64,000 nt of DNA from Rhizoclosmatium globosum (GCA_002104985.1 MCGO01000028.1:124001-188000), one strand, 5' to 3'. Shown: positions 45,597-59,000, numbered from the stretch's first letter. The notes: generated by a model from the letters alone, not told the origin. Translations and numbers: made by a program.

Positions 45597-46325
45597 CCAG
45601 AATACAAAATTTATTACATAGATCTACACACAACTACGCTCAGAAAAGAAAGAAACCAAAGAACAACTCAAACTGTAGGTAGCAATTCTTCCACCGTCCA
45701 GCCACTCCTACTGAAGTAATAATATCAGAACTTTAAGATAGAAACGCGAAAACAATAAGATACTTATAAGACTCAACCAGTGATGGGCCAGTTTTGGACA
45801 TTGTCAAGAGGGAAGCTGTGTAGCCTCTGTTCAAGACGGATAGCGCCCAGTACGTGGGGCAAACTACCGAAGATGGATAACAGCTGCCGAAGCAGGGCGA
45901 TCCATCCCCGCCCACGTGTGAGCCTGTGTCAAAACTGGCGGGTCAAAGAAGCATCATGCCCTAGCTCCTCCTTAGGGTGCTAGACTGACGGACAGTGTAC
46001 TCAGTACGTGGAGCACCTGCCGAGAAAATAGCGCTGCCGCTCCGAGGAGCGGGGTCTATTCCCTCACCACACGCGGTCGGCTTCTTTTTCGATCGGAATT
46101 GTCAGAACTTGAAAAAGGGAGGAGGGTGGAAAAACAACTCTGAAATCAGGATGTAATGAAATAAAAATGTAATGAAATAAATCTATAAATGAAAAGAAGA
46201 ATCTCATTGTAACTCTTGGGAACTCAAAACCATGCAAACCATCCTCTCCTCTCTTTCACTTTCGTTTTATCAGGTGCTCGGCAGCAGCGGCCACCTGGAC
46301 TGAGCATCTGCCGAGAACAATAAGC
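45597..46325. repeat. Dispersed repeat family, copy C
   Basis: About 720 bp in the same orientation as copies A and B, with the highest similarity to B over its whole length. It includes the GC-rich core and the ~60-bp right end that corresponds to the final coding exon of the 42641-44346 gene. Here that exon piece is frameshifted (it reads GAGCACCTGATAAAACGAAAG then stop on the minus strand), so it is noncoding. A small internal duplication of ATGTAATGAAATAAA is present near 46150. Two family members within 3.6 kb flank one gene, while copy A lies 33 kb away. Confidence 0.85.
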
Positions 46326-46391
46326 TTGAAAAAGGGATCAACATCATAAATTTAAGACTTTCTTTATTCTATAGATATGTACTATAAACTT

Positions 46392-47840
46392 TTAACCTTT
46401 CACGCCAAGAAACTCAAACAATCGTTTTAGCATCATGGTTTGTTTTTCTACAGTTCCTTGTAGCTCAGCAACGTGCGTTTTCAAGCTCTCTATTTCTGTT
46501 TGTTGCTGCATGATAGTTCCCTCTAGTGCAGTGATTGCGTGCATATGATCGACACCACTGGCGCTCACGGTAGTCTCGACATTGGAAAGTTGGTCATTAA
46601 GGGCCTTACTGGACACAGGGTATGTATTAATAGCAGGTCCGGTGGGTGCATCATTCGAAAGTGGGTGTTTCTGTTTCTGTGATTGTCTGTATTCGTTTGC
46701 AATTTGGACTTCATCGCGTCCCAGGGGCTTGTGACTTGCAGTGATGAACAAGTTTTCTGTTTCAATGGAATCCAGCGATCCAGCAAACTTGACGTTTCGG
46801 TCGGCAAACACTCCTGGCGACTCGTTTCCAAGCAGTGTGGCATCAGGGAAGAATGCGGACGGGGATTCGGCAATGACGCCGTCAGGAGTAATTTGGGACC
46901 AATAAAAATACGCATCGCCTTCGTTTGCAACCGGGTATTGGAGACTTGTCGATCGAGCGATATCTTGCGCGGCGTTATCGATTTCGAGGCACAGCAATTC
47001 AATCGCATCGTTCCATGAATTCGCGTCATTTAATTCCTTTTCGCGAATATGGATGGTATCTGAATTTGAAACGATATCATTGACCCAAACTGTCTCTTCA
47101 ATATCATCCAAAATGACTTTGATGATACGTTTCCCAAACGCGTGCTGCGAGTGTGCAAAAACCAGTTCCTTCTTGCATCGTTGATTATCCTGTTTATCAA
47201 TTCAGGTAAGTGGTGGCGGCTTTGTCGGACTCATTGAAGTACTCACCACATATCCTTTTGATATGCACGCGATAATGACCTTTGAATCTAAAACCAAATG
47301 CAAGGCCTGTTCATCTGGTTCGTCGATGTTGTTGCTGTGCTGGCCGATTTCCAGCTTGGCCACGTAGCCACGGTCGACAAGGGCCTCAAAGACGCGCATG
47401 GCTGTTGTAGCGTGATCGGTGCTGTATGAAAACATGCATTCGTACTTGACGGGGCGGCGGGGCCTCATCATCGCCAATTCGAAATTGTGGATCCAGTGCG
47501 AAGGGATGCCAACGGAGAGCTTGTCGTCGAGGGAAAGAGAGAGGGACAGCGAGTCTTGGAGGTATGCGGATACGACATCGCGGACTGAGATTGATGCTGT
47601 TTTTGTGGAGGAGTTGGTGGTGGATGTCGATGCTTTTCGAGAAGAGAGAATCGAAATGGTTTGGAGGAGGGAGAGTCGTTGCTGTGGTTGCTGCGCTGTT
47701 CTTCCTGGAGGCGGGTTTTGGAGCACGATCATTGGGTTGGGGTTGAGTGTGAGTGTGAGATCTTGAAGAGATTGTGGGGCCTGCACAAAAGATCTTTGGT
47801 TCACAAAGAGCAGAGTCCGCAATACTGTATTTATCATCAT
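46392..47840 (-). CDS. Single-TIR protein with C-terminal coiled coil (degenerate TIR paralog 3)
   Basis: Two exons (47840-47247 and 47189-46392), in phase, give about 463 aa. Residues 1-125 are low complexity. A TIR-like domain (about 130-265) starts YECMFSYSTDHATTAMRVFEA, continues VLDSKVIIACISKGYV, then RCKKELVFAHSQ and KRIIKVILDD. The strand and spacing pattern is the same as in the TIR2 domains of the two large neighbours (which have CRRELNFAYSQ). The segment that should hold the catalytic Glu reads KLEIGQHSNN and lacks the DLE-MSGN signature, so enzymatic activity is doubtful. The C-terminus is a long coiled coil (TEIESLKTHVAELQGTVEK) ending LKRLFEFLG, like the tails of the large paralogs. 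There is no solenoid region. Confidence 0.75.
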
Positions 47841-47947
47841 CAACACAAAAACAAGTATTCATCAAGACGTCATCACCAAAAATTATAAATTTATTAACTG
47901 TCAGCGGAAGGCGAGTGTTGATCGTAAGTCAGGACAGGGATGGAGGC

Positions 47948-50149
47948 TCAGACACACTTTTCCCCTTCCACCTCCTCAACAACCTCAGTCTCCTTACTCA
48001 ACGTCAACAATGGACAACTAGTCCACACGTTCCACAAAATACTCTTCAAATTCAACAAATCTTCTCGTCGACGATGTGTCTTGCTTAAAGTCCTAAACTC
48101 ACTCGTCAACTGCAAACACGCTGACAAGTTTTCTGGCGATACAAAGTCACAAGCCGCCTTTTTTAAATTGTTATTATAATTTCTTTACAATATAATGGGG
48201 AGGGAAAAAAAAACAAAGTCACCTTGACACAGTCCTTATAATTACAAACTTGATGACAACTCCCTGCAGGCACAAACACTGCATCCCCGGGGTTCTGGAA
48301 AATACGCCACCCAACAACACCCTTCTTCTCAAACAGTTCCTGTCGCATCGCTTCGTTCAGGTAGAAAAACTGGTCATGCACGGGATCGTCAATGACAAGT
48401 TTCGAGGATGTGGAGGAGGCGTGATATTCGCGCAAGTATTCGCGAATCTTTTCGGAATCGTTGCGTGAGTAAATGTCCCATACGGCAGCGGGGCGGTGTT
48501 CGTCTTCGGGTTTCAAGGTGGACGCGTACATCATTACGTTGACGGCGTCTGCCATGTCCAAGTGGATGGGTGTTGTGCCGTATCCATCTTCTCCTATTGT
48601 GTGATATTGGTTTGGGGATTGAGAAAATAATTTCTTGCACATCTGTAAAGAAAAACTAACCTGCATCGGATGATCCAAACGCGTTGTACATTTTGGGTCC
48701 TAGATCAGGCGGCAAAAAGTGAAATGGTAGCCGCGCTGCCAAGTTCCGAGATCCGACAAACCCAGAATACTTTTCGAATGGAACTTTGGTCTTGAAATCT
48801 TTAAAGTGGCGAGGAAACTTTTTATCAAAGTCAGTGTGATCTGGCCAATCCTGTTCACAAATGGTTCCATACGGTCAGTTCAAGAAGTCATGAACAAAAC
48901 AACAGCAAACCATACCGGAAGTTTCAAAATCTGACTTCTTGTCAACGTATTATCCAGAAAATACCTGAAAAAGTTCCCCACTTGCATTCTGGTTTCGTTT
49001 TTGGTCACACAATCAACGACTCTTGCACTATCGTGTCCATGATTTTCGATAAAGCATCTAGGACTCCATACTTCTGAGATTCCTTCTACTCCACCTTGAT
49101 ATACCACAGCTTCCCCCCGTTTCCAACGTTCTTGGAAAAGCGCCTCTGCATCAGCCATATCCGGTAGAATCCGGAGATAGTTTTCCGAATCTTTGGAATA
49201 GTCTTGCGTTGCAGGAGGTTGTACTTGTGGGATACTCGCACCCAGCATTACATCAGGGTCGCCTGAATTGAAAGTTAATTGATTAGGGGCGATGAAATAT
49301 TCACAATCAACAAAAAAAATAATAATAAAAGTCACCTGCACACATTTCCAAAACTTGAATGCTGGCCTTTTGAACAGCCTTCAATTCATCTAACGCGAGT
49401 TTTGAAATCAAGAGGAACTGAGACTGGACATGCACGTCGACCCCGTTGGCCTTCCCACACACAAACAGTGACATTTTCTTCTTTCCTCCTCCTACGGCGG
49501 CAGCCTCGCGAGAGGCAGACGGTATCGTCGGTATCGAGTTGAAGCATTGCTGGCAGAACTCCTTTGAGCAAATTCCACAGGCATAGAAAGTGTTGAAAAT
49601 GGAGGTGAGGCATTCGTCACAAAGATGACGTGCAATATGGGACGTGCAATCTTCAGGTGGAGGTCTGTAAAAGGCTGGTAAAGTACTTGGACGAGTCAGG
49701 GTTGAAATTTCTGTATCAATTATTTGACGTAGAACGTTTGCAGTTGTTTTTAGAATGTATTGTTCGTCTGCTAAAGTAGTTTGGATGGAGTGACGGTGTG
49801 GGATCGTCAGAGTTGCAGGGATTGAGGGTGTATCAAAGTTGAGAATACAGTTGAAAGTGACTGAGGGAACCACAGAAGAGGGGAGGAACCTGTTCTCAAA
49901 GAAAGTTGTCAACGACAGGAGCAAGGTGAGAATGAATGACTCACCATGGTCCATACTCAAGGTCGGCTCCTTTCTTGAATATACGAATCAACTTGAATCG
50001 ACACACATCTCCTTTCCCTGCCTTTGTGATACTGTTCCGAGAACAAAAAGTTAGCTGTTTTAGATCCAGCAAGCAATAGTGGAAGGATGGGATCCACGCA
50101 CCAGGCTTTGCAGCGGGGAAAGCTTCTGTAGGCGCCCGAGAAGCAACAT
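47948..50149 (-). CDS. KDM3/JHDM2-type JmjC histone demethylase
   Basis: Seven exons (50149-50102, 50021-49945, 49889-49336, 49262-48916, 48850-48661, 48593-48223, 48157-47948), all in phase, give about 598 aa. A zinc-finger segment with CDEC, CGIC and CQQC clusters precedes the JmjC domain, as in KDM3. In the JmjC core, HLDMADAVNVMMY supplies the Fe(II)-binding His and Asp. AAVWDIYSRND, the helix EKIREYLREY, DPVHDQFFYLNEAMRQEL and VFVPAGSCHQVCN (distal His) follow, then ACDFVSPEN. KDM3 enzymes remove mono- and dimethyl marks from H3K9 using 2-oxoglutarate and O2. The protein is short for the family (animal KDM3s exceed 1200 aa), retaining mainly zinc finger plus JmjC. The 5' exons are less certain. 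It is divergent from the ING gene. Confidence 0.85.
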
Positions 50150-50471
50150 GTTAGCTGAGCATGCCACGGATCGGCCAGCGCAACAGAAAGCAGCTGTGGA
50201 TGCGGAAGGACTTCTTCTTCGTCTGCAGGAGGTGGAGCATCAAATGTTGCAGTGCGTGGGTTGTAGAGGGCCTCCTCCGATTCGGTTGTTGAGCTAGTTG
50301 GCAGCGATCCACCAATCAGAGTGCGTGGCTCTCTTCGCGGTCGCCTTTGTGGTTGTTAAGTGGTAGTTGAGTTAGTTGAATTAGTTTACAGAGAAAGGAA
50401 GAGGATATAACTACTTTGGTTCTGGTGGTTGCACATCCTCTTCCAACAACATTTTTTGACCACACACCAGC

Positions 50472-52978
50472 ATGATTGACCACCAAGAACTACTGGAAGA
50501 AACAGTAGCTTGTACGTACTCCCCTCTTTTAACCACAGACCTTCTTCTAACGACTTAGCACAGCCCTGGACAACCTCCCCGCTGAGATTAAACACATTTT
50601 CAACGAACTACGGACTCGCAGCGAAGACTACTACGGTACGATACAACCCCCCTTTCAATCCCTCAGTTACAGCTTACGTACATATCAAAATAAAAAGAAA
50701 TCAGAGCAAACATTGCCCATAAGGATGTGGAACTTAAGAAGATGATCAAAGCGGGCCCTATTGAACCCCCGTCCGCCACCTCCCAATCAACCGGAAATAC
50801 GAGCGGAGGAGCTGCTGGATCCGATGGAGCACCAAGTTCTGCAACTGGTCCTGGCGCATCAGACGCCCTAACAGACACAACCAACGCAACAACAACTTCT
50901 ACAAACCCTTCAGCATCTGTAAAAACCGAACCTTCATCAACTTCATCAGTAAATAATACAAATAATAATACCGCCACCTCCACAGCCGCTGGATCCACAT
51001 CAACAACTACATCCGCACCCTCCAATACATCCACATCGATATTAGCCCCTTCAACCGCAACAAACTCAACAGACCCTTCCTCATCCTCTTCCTCCTCAAC
51101 TGCACCTACACAACCCCCTCAACCCGACACATCCTCTCAACAGCAACAGCAACAACCAAACGCAACAAGCACAACAGGCTTAGACTGGACAAAGGGGTCG
51201 GAAGCAGTCGAAGCGTTTCCGGACCAAAAAGAAGCCTTCTGGAAAATCGTGTCCATGTTTGGGGATTGTGGGCGCATTGCGGATGAGAAAATCGCGTTGG
51301 TGGAGAGAGCCAAGAATGTGGTATGTTTTTTTTTAACTGTGGAATTTTTATGTATTTATGGTTCTTGGCGTGTGTGTGTGTGGGATTGTTGGAGTGTTTT
51401 TGGTTCATGGTGAAAGTGTTACTGAAAAATCACAATTTTCTCGTAGGTGGATCGGCATTTGAAACGTATCACGGCGTCGTTGGAGGCAAATGGTGTGTTA
51501 CCCCCGTCGTCGTCGGCTTCTGTGTCGGGGGTTGCGGCTGTTCCGTTGGTAGGGGCTGGGTCTGGGCTAGGTGCTGTCGGGACTCCTTCTGCAGCGTCTT
51601 TGTCGGCGACGCCGGCGTCTGTGCCGCTTGTGGCGATTCCTTTGGCGGGTGGTGCTGGAAGTGGGGCGGGTGCGGCTGTTTCGGCTGTGGGGGGTGGGAC
51701 ACCTGCGCCGATGCGTGGGAATAGTGTGTTGGGTGGATTTGCGACGCCGTTGAATCCTACTTTGTCAAAGTTGGGTGGGGTTGGGGGCAGTGTTGGCCGT
51801 GGTGTTGGGGCGGCGGGGAGTACTGATATTTTGGCAAAGGCGAGTGAGATGGCTGCGGCCGTGGTTGCGGAGAGTAAAGCTGCTGCGGCGGCTGCAGCGG
51901 CTGCTGGAGGGGCGGGGAATGTTGCAGGTGGTTCGTTCTTTGAAGGTGTGTGTGTTCTTCATTTTTTTCTCCTCTTTTGCTTCCCAAGCCCCAAGCCCCA
52001 AACCCTTTTTATTCAACGTAACTAAACTGAATATTGAAAAACGTTGCAGGAATGACACCGAATAAGATGAATCAACCAAGTATGTATTTTCCTCCTTTGT
52101 TCTGGATACACTCGGAACCGAGTAAATGACTAACAACAATTTCCTTAGAACGGCCGTTTCATTCAGCATTTGGACCTGGAGGTGTTCTTGTTCCTGGCGC
52201 TGTAGGTGCAACTGGAGCAGGAGTCGGATTAAATGCTGGTGGAGGAGCACTTGGGGTCGGTGCAGGTATCGTTGGAGGTGTGGGAGGTGGGGTCGGTGGT
52301 AATGTGTCCAGTATGTCGTTGGGATTATCATCAGGAGGTGTTGGAGGTTTAACGCCTGGTGGAGTAGGATACACTGGTGGAGTTGGAAGTTTCCCTCTTG
52401 GTAGTGGAGTTAACGCCACACCTGGATATGGAAGTGCGACCGGAGGAGCAGGTGCTGGTGGAGCGACGCCGGCCGGGTTCACGCCAAACAAGAAGAAGAT
52501 TGAGAAAAGGAAACGTTTCGATGAAGGCGAATCTGTGGGGACCGGTTTCGGCCTTAAACAACAGCAGCAGCAACAACAACAAGGGCATGGATTTGGCGCG
52601 AGTGGAAGTCATGGTGCTGCTGTTGCGGCCGATGCAGATGAAGATGTTTACTGTATTTGTCAGACTGTTTCATATGGTGAAATGATTGGATGTGATAATC
52701 CAGTAAGTCTTTATTATTTTTTTATTATTTTAATAAGATTAACAAACCAAAAACAGAACTGTGAGAAGGAATGGTTCCACCTTGCATGTGTAGGATTAAA
52801 AGCACCGCCCGAAGGCGTATGGCTCTGTCCAGAATGTGCAGCAGCCAAGTACAATGCAAGCACGAGTGGGGCAATTGATGATGATGATTTAGATGCAGAT
52901 GATAGCGTTGTCAAAAAGAGTGTGTTTGCATCGGGAGGAGGGGGAGGGACTGGGCACAAAAAGAAGCGAGTTCGTTGA
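50472..52978 (+). CDS. ING-family protein with C-terminal PHD finger
   Basis: Seven exons (50472-50515, 50559-50635, 50707-51320, 51447-51945, 52050-52079, 52149-52702, 52757-52978) give about 679 aa. The split N-terminal ING domain reads [18 protein letters not shown], then ELKKMIKAG and, after a Ser/Thr-rich insert, [21 protein letters not shown]. The PHD finger near residue 590-637 shows [24 protein letters not shown] and WLCPEC. That is the Cys4-His-Cys3 pattern with the aromatic cage of ING proteins, which read H3K4me3 within histone acetyl- or deacetylase complexes. More than half of the protein is disordered low-complexity sequence (Thr/Ser-rich, then Gly/Ala/Val-rich, then polyQ). The C-terminus ends KKKRVR, a lipid or nuclear-signal-like basic tail. 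It starts 322 bp from the divergent KDM3 gene. Confidence 0.93.
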
Positions 52979-53050
52979 TTTCTTTGTTTGTGGCTGAGCA
53001 AAGAACAGAAAAAAAAACATCTGCGGACTGTCTTGCTCATTTTCGCGGAG

Positions 53051-56000
53051 ATGAAACGGAATTCATCACCCACCCCAAAATCTGACGCCAAACGAATGCG
53101 GTTGCCAGAACTAGACAAACTAAGTGAGTTGCACTGAGTGGACAAGCATCGAGTATCCTTCTCTAGTATCTAGTGTGGTCTAGAGTGGAACCTTTTAAAC
53201 TAACCGTCGAACACTCATCACTCGCCACCACAGCCCAAACACTTCCCGGGTCTGCCGCCGAAGTCGAGCAACGAACCGCCTCGCTGAGTCTGCCGCGGCG
53301 CAAGGCATTCGCAGCCCAACTCGCAGCAAAACACCGATCAAACGAAGCAACTCTCAAACTCGCACGTGAACTGCTCACGACAAGACCGCTCGAAGACGCG
53401 ATTCCTGTCCTCAAAGAAAATCTGGAAATTGCGGAAGATGCTGACGATGCCGACTGGGACGTTGTTGAAAACACGACAGAGACAAAGGTTGCTTTTGCTT
53501 TTGCTTCCCTTGAAACTCAATACTAAATTATGATACTCTCTAGCTCATGGCCCCTCAGTCGGATGCTGCAAAGCGCATGCATCTGCGTCTCATTGGTATC
53601 TTCATGGCGATTGCACTCAAACACGAACAAACCCTGCGAGAGATTCTTGCTCACCCTTCCTCTGCTTTCAAGCAAAATGTAAAGAAGGCCCTCGATGCAA
53701 TTGAAAAGGAGCAGCTCAGGGCGGCTCAGTCACCAAACCCTTTCGACGAATTTAATGCCTATTTCGATGCAATCCGCAACGCCCCTCTCTTTGCTCCATC
53801 GCATTCGATCAAGTCCAGGAACGAAATGTGGGCTGCTTTTGAGCCTTCCTCCAAGGTGTATCATGCTGGAATGAAGAAGGACAAAGAGATTGATCTGGAA
53901 TGGGTTGAGAGACTGTGAGTGCATTTTTGATTCACCGCCACTTGATTTTTATTTTCATGGATTTAACTCCCTCTTTTTATATATAGGCCTTGGTACAGCG
54001 GAAAAGTCAAAAGTATCACCAACGATGATGCCTTGAAGGTTCATGTCACCAAACTCCTTCTCGATTGTGCTGTCTCGCATCCTCCAATCACAGCTACAGA
54101 AAAAGACGAGAACAACGTCACTGTTGTGGTTCCAGTGATCCCAAAGCTCGTCATCAAAAATTTGAAGGAGCTTTTGCAATTCGACACAGCCCGTACTGTC
54201 TCCTTGTTCACTGCTACCTTCATCCAAAAGAAATCGAAATACGAGAAATTTGATAGAGAAGACTTGACGCCTCCAGCTTTTTACTCCGGTGCGACTATTG
54301 AAGCATTGTTTGCTACTGATTTGAGGTTTTGGAATGATGTGAACACAGACTATATGTCAGCGTTGACACCTCTCTTTCATGTGCTGGAGATGTCTGCTTC
54401 AACCCCAGGATCTGCTTTCGTACAGTCTGGTTACTCATACTTGCATCATCTTTTGCAGGCAAACCTCACTTTCTCAATTCTTTCGCACCTTGTTAATGAG
54501 GCGACACGCATCATCTCAAATCGTATCGAATTTGGCTTAAAAAGGTTTCAGGAGACAAGTAGATTTCCCAGTACCTGGAAGACTGGTTTGTACTTGATTT
54601 GTGTTAAATCATGGTTCTCACCACTTCATTCACCGCAGAAATCACCAACGGACTGGCGCTCATTTCTAAAATGCTCGATATACTTATATCTCGTGTGAAG
54701 AAGGCGGCAACTCAAGAAAGCAAATTGCAATTGCAGAGAAACCTCGAAGATTACTTGACGGCTGCAATCACGAATGTGTCGAACGTCCTCACATCTCTCT
54801 TTTCCTCCGTAAACCTTCTACCCTTCGAAAATATCAAGTACATCTTCCAATCCATCAATGTCCTCAAGTCTTTCTTGATGGACATTTTCTATTTCCCACT
54901 ACTCACTGCTGCCACCGACCATCAGCAACTCACGCTCCACGTGTTTACGCACGCAGTGATTCTCTTCAATGCTGCCTGTCGCGATCCAGTTGACAAATAC
55001 GTCCACAAACAACTTGTTACAAGAACATTCAACTCCTTGAAATCAACTCTCCAACCCACACCCGTCTCTAAATACCCAAAATTCGAAACAGAAGCCCCAT
55101 ATTCTGGCCTCGTCCGTTCAGAGACCGCTGGATCCGTCGTGGTAGACTTTTTGATGCAACACAGCGACTGGAAACTTTATTTTGAAGTACAGCCTTGGAT
55201 GTACACTGGAATCGAGCAACTCTTTACAAAGGAAAGCCGTGAAAAGTATTGGCCCGGAACAGATGCCTTGGAAGAATGGGTTTTGGATCGCCGTGATATC
55301 ACGACTGTCATATACGCACTCAAAGTATTTTATCCTGTTGCACTCCACCCCAACAGAATTAACGCGGATGGATGTCTGGTTATTTTGGATCTTATGGAGC
55401 GGATGAAGAATATGAGTGCGGAAAAGGTTCCTGCGGTGTGGATGGACATGGCTTTGAAACAGTTGAAGCCAATGTTGGATACGAAAGTGGAAGGGGTTCG
55501 GAAGCTCTTGACGGATAATTTGAAGCAGAGTACGATTGACAAGCGGGTTGCTGCGATTGGAGCTTTGGTTGCGGCTAGTTTTGTTGGAAAGGATGTGGAT
55601 GAGGTTATTGAGACTTATGGTCTTGTGTTCACACGTACCAAGTGAGGACTCTCTTTTGTTTGTAAAATCTTAAATTCTTTTGGTACTGATTGGGATTCCC
55701 AGGAACGAAATGCGCATCAACATGGATTCGATTTACGAAACGATCAATCGCGTGGATGATAACTTTTATGTTCAATCTGCTACAATTGCGCAAGCAGAAA
55801 CTCTTGTTGGTCTTTTCGATGCACTTATGCAAAATGTAAGACTTTTGTTATTTTTTGTAACGAGATTTCTCAAACTTGCCCATAGAACTTTTCATCCGTT
55901 TCTGTATCTCCCAGAGTATCTCGGTTGATTGAATCGTTTGCGGATGAGTGTTTGCACCGTTACATCAATACTCCTTCTCACCCCTTCTTCCGTTTTGGAA

Positions 56001-59000
56001 TCGAACGATACTGGAAATCCGATATTCATAACCATGGATCATCGGCTGAACTACCATTTGATATTTACTTGACAAACCCTCAGTATAACGCTGAATTGGA
56101 GCCAGAGCTCGAGAAGCTGTTGCGTAAAGCCGCCACAAGAGGATTCGAGTTGTGGAAAGCCGTAAAGCCTGAGGAAGCGAAAGACGTAGAGAAAGTCAGA
56201 TCGTTTGAAACGAGTGTTCAAGATTCTGCTGAGTACTTTGGTTTGTTCTTGATCGAGGAAGGACAGGAAGAACGTGTTGTTAATGAGGTTGTGGGTATGG
56301 TGAGAGACAAGTTTGAAAGCCTTGTGAAGGAAACTGGTGAGCAGATTGAGTTTATGGATTCAATTTGTGGACACAACATACACTTGGCAATGTGTAAGGC
56401 TTTGGGTGCAAGATGGAGCAAGTCGACCTTGTTGAACAATTACTTTGACCATTGCGTGCAAGTTCTCCGCAACGCAGATAAAGTCAAAAAATGTCCTGAA
56501 GACGTTTTCGAGTGGGACTCTGAAGAATGCCAGCGCGCGGAAAGTTACTTGGAAGTGTCCTGCAAGAAAGCAACGAAAGAGTATGTTGATCGCTTCATGG
56601 ACCTCAAATTGCGATCCACCTCTGCTACGTCTGAGGCTACGTCTTTGTACCAGAGTTTCAAGCGCAATGATTACAAAAACAGGGAAGCTGTTGTTGTAGA
56701 TCTGATTCGTCGTTCACCATCTGGATCTGCGCTTCACATTGGCCCCGTTCTTCAGTTTATTCTGCGCCACCGTCCAGATTTGTTGACCTTGGAACATCTC
56801 AAGACCAAATCAGCACTTATTGGAGTGTTTAATCAACAGAATAAGACTGCGAAAATTGAAATTACTTTGAACCCACAGCGTAAAGTGACTCCGATTCCAC
56901 TTGGAGCTCTTTTGGGCTGGCAGACTATGGCTTTGACTGAAAGATACCAAAGCGATGCTTTGGACAAGAGTCTTCCGATGAATGAAAGAGTTTTGGCAAC
57001 ATCTAGAATGATTAACATGTCACATGTTTCTGTGTTTGAGGTGGCTACTTTCTTATGTTCAGCTTTGTTGCCATCAAGAGTGAAGGAAGCCGTTTTGATG
57101 GTAACTTAATTCGTGACAAAATACTCGAAAATTCTAATTCTTCTTTTGATGTATAGTTCTTGCCAAAGATGGATGAGCCAGCGTCAACAATTGATTTGCT
57201 GCTATCGCCAATCTTTTTGGAGTCGAATCTTTCAAGAACTGCTATTTTCTCGTTGAAGAATACGATTCAGTTCTTGCCTGACGACAAACTCGTTAATGTC
57301 CTTACTGGACTTGTTCCACCCCCAGAAGGAAACAGACCTACGTCCAAGTTCAACACGTTTAAGGAAATTATTCGTGTGATTGCCGAATACGTTCACATCC
57401 CAAGAGTGTTTGATTTGTTGTTGGAACTGTGGGGACGTGATAATTTGCATGTGGAAGTTCGAGTTGTCTTATTGCAGCAAATTATATCGTTGTTGAGCCA
57501 CGATGACGAAACAGTGAACGCGAGTGCATGGAAAATTGTGGAACGTCTTGCTACTGACAACGAGACGATCAAGACGTACTTGGAAGTGGGTGCGGTTCTT
57601 TTGTCTGTTCGAAACGACGACCAGACTAGAAGAAAGAAGCTGATTTCTTATCCTGACGTTGGAAAATATGTTTCTGGATATGCGAGAATTATTGCAACGG
57701 CGGTGAGTTTGAATAAGTCCTTCAAATTTGGTATTCAACATGACTGTGCTTATAGGAACTGCCTGACGAAATTTGTGATGATTATGCAACCAAAGTTCTT
57801 GCGCCTTCCATTGTTCTGTTGTACAACTATTTCGTGGAAAACCCAGAGGTTATCAAAAACTTGAGATCAACGCAGCCAGCGGTGGTATTAGATTTGGAGG
57901 CTAGGCTTACGGGCAGTATTGCTGCTCTAAGAGACAATGGATTCATCTCAGCAACAAATGCTCCATCAATTACGTCAACTCTTACTCCACTGTTGCTCCA
58001 TTCCGCCAACGATGACCAGAAAAAGAATTCAACAGACTTCGGATGTCTGGCAACTGTAATGGCAGAATGTACTGGACAGGAATCTATTGAAGCATCTCAA
58101 GTTATCCCAACATCGTGGACTTCTCTTTCCCAAGCGATTGAGATCCTCGTTTCTAAAATGTTTGACTTGTCGCTCCTGCCTGAAACGCGCGATTTGTACA
58201 AAACCCGGTTTGAAAGCCTGAGCCTGATTGATAGCTTTAACCTCCCAGGAATGGCGCCAGGAATTCATCGAGACGCAACAATCCGAAAAATTGATGCAAT
58301 GATGGTGCCCATTCTGGCGATCGAGTCAGTCTCTGAAGGCGCAAAGCTGCATTTCAGAGATTTGGTTTGGGCACGTAAAGCAAGGTTCTTGGCTTCGCAT
58401 ATCGAATGGATTAAGTCGATGGGCAAGACGGAGAAAACTGCTATTGAAATAGTGAAGCAGTTGGCACCAGAAATGTTGTTTGAAGCCGTTTCTGGTGGGT
58501 TCCTTGAAAAGCTCGAGTATGGGGTCTTGGAGGAAACTTATGACAGCTTGAATAAGAAGCTCGTAGACTGTGGAGTAACGGAATCTCACCTTGTTCCTGG
58601 ACTCAAGGATATCTTTGTTCAGATTTTTGAAGGTGCCGAATTTGGCGCCAACATTGGCGGATTCAAGAGTTTCAGAAATGAGTTCCGTTTCGCTCTCTTG
58701 GATATCATTCCTGGGAAATACTGTGGTTTTGAGGAACTTATCGAGTTTGCCCGAGATGTTTTGGCGGATGACATGGAAAACGAACGATGCGTTGAACGTA
58801 TTATGGGACGAGTTACAACCAAAATCAATTCATTGCTTGAGAATGCCAAACAAAAGGATAGCTATAAAATCTCGACTCATGAAGCTGCTCTTCTAGGAAA
58901 ACTCTTGGATGACATTGGGGGTTTTTCGGAGCAAGCTGGATACGACAAGAAATCATTCTGGTATAAGAATTATGTGCGATGTTTCTCAAGTCACACACTT

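Noticed and set aside
9107..46325. The dispersed repeat as a tRNA-derived SINE
   Set aside because: A B-box-like GGTTGAGTC occurs on one strand, but no convincing A box at the right distance or poly(A)/T end was found, so the class is left open.
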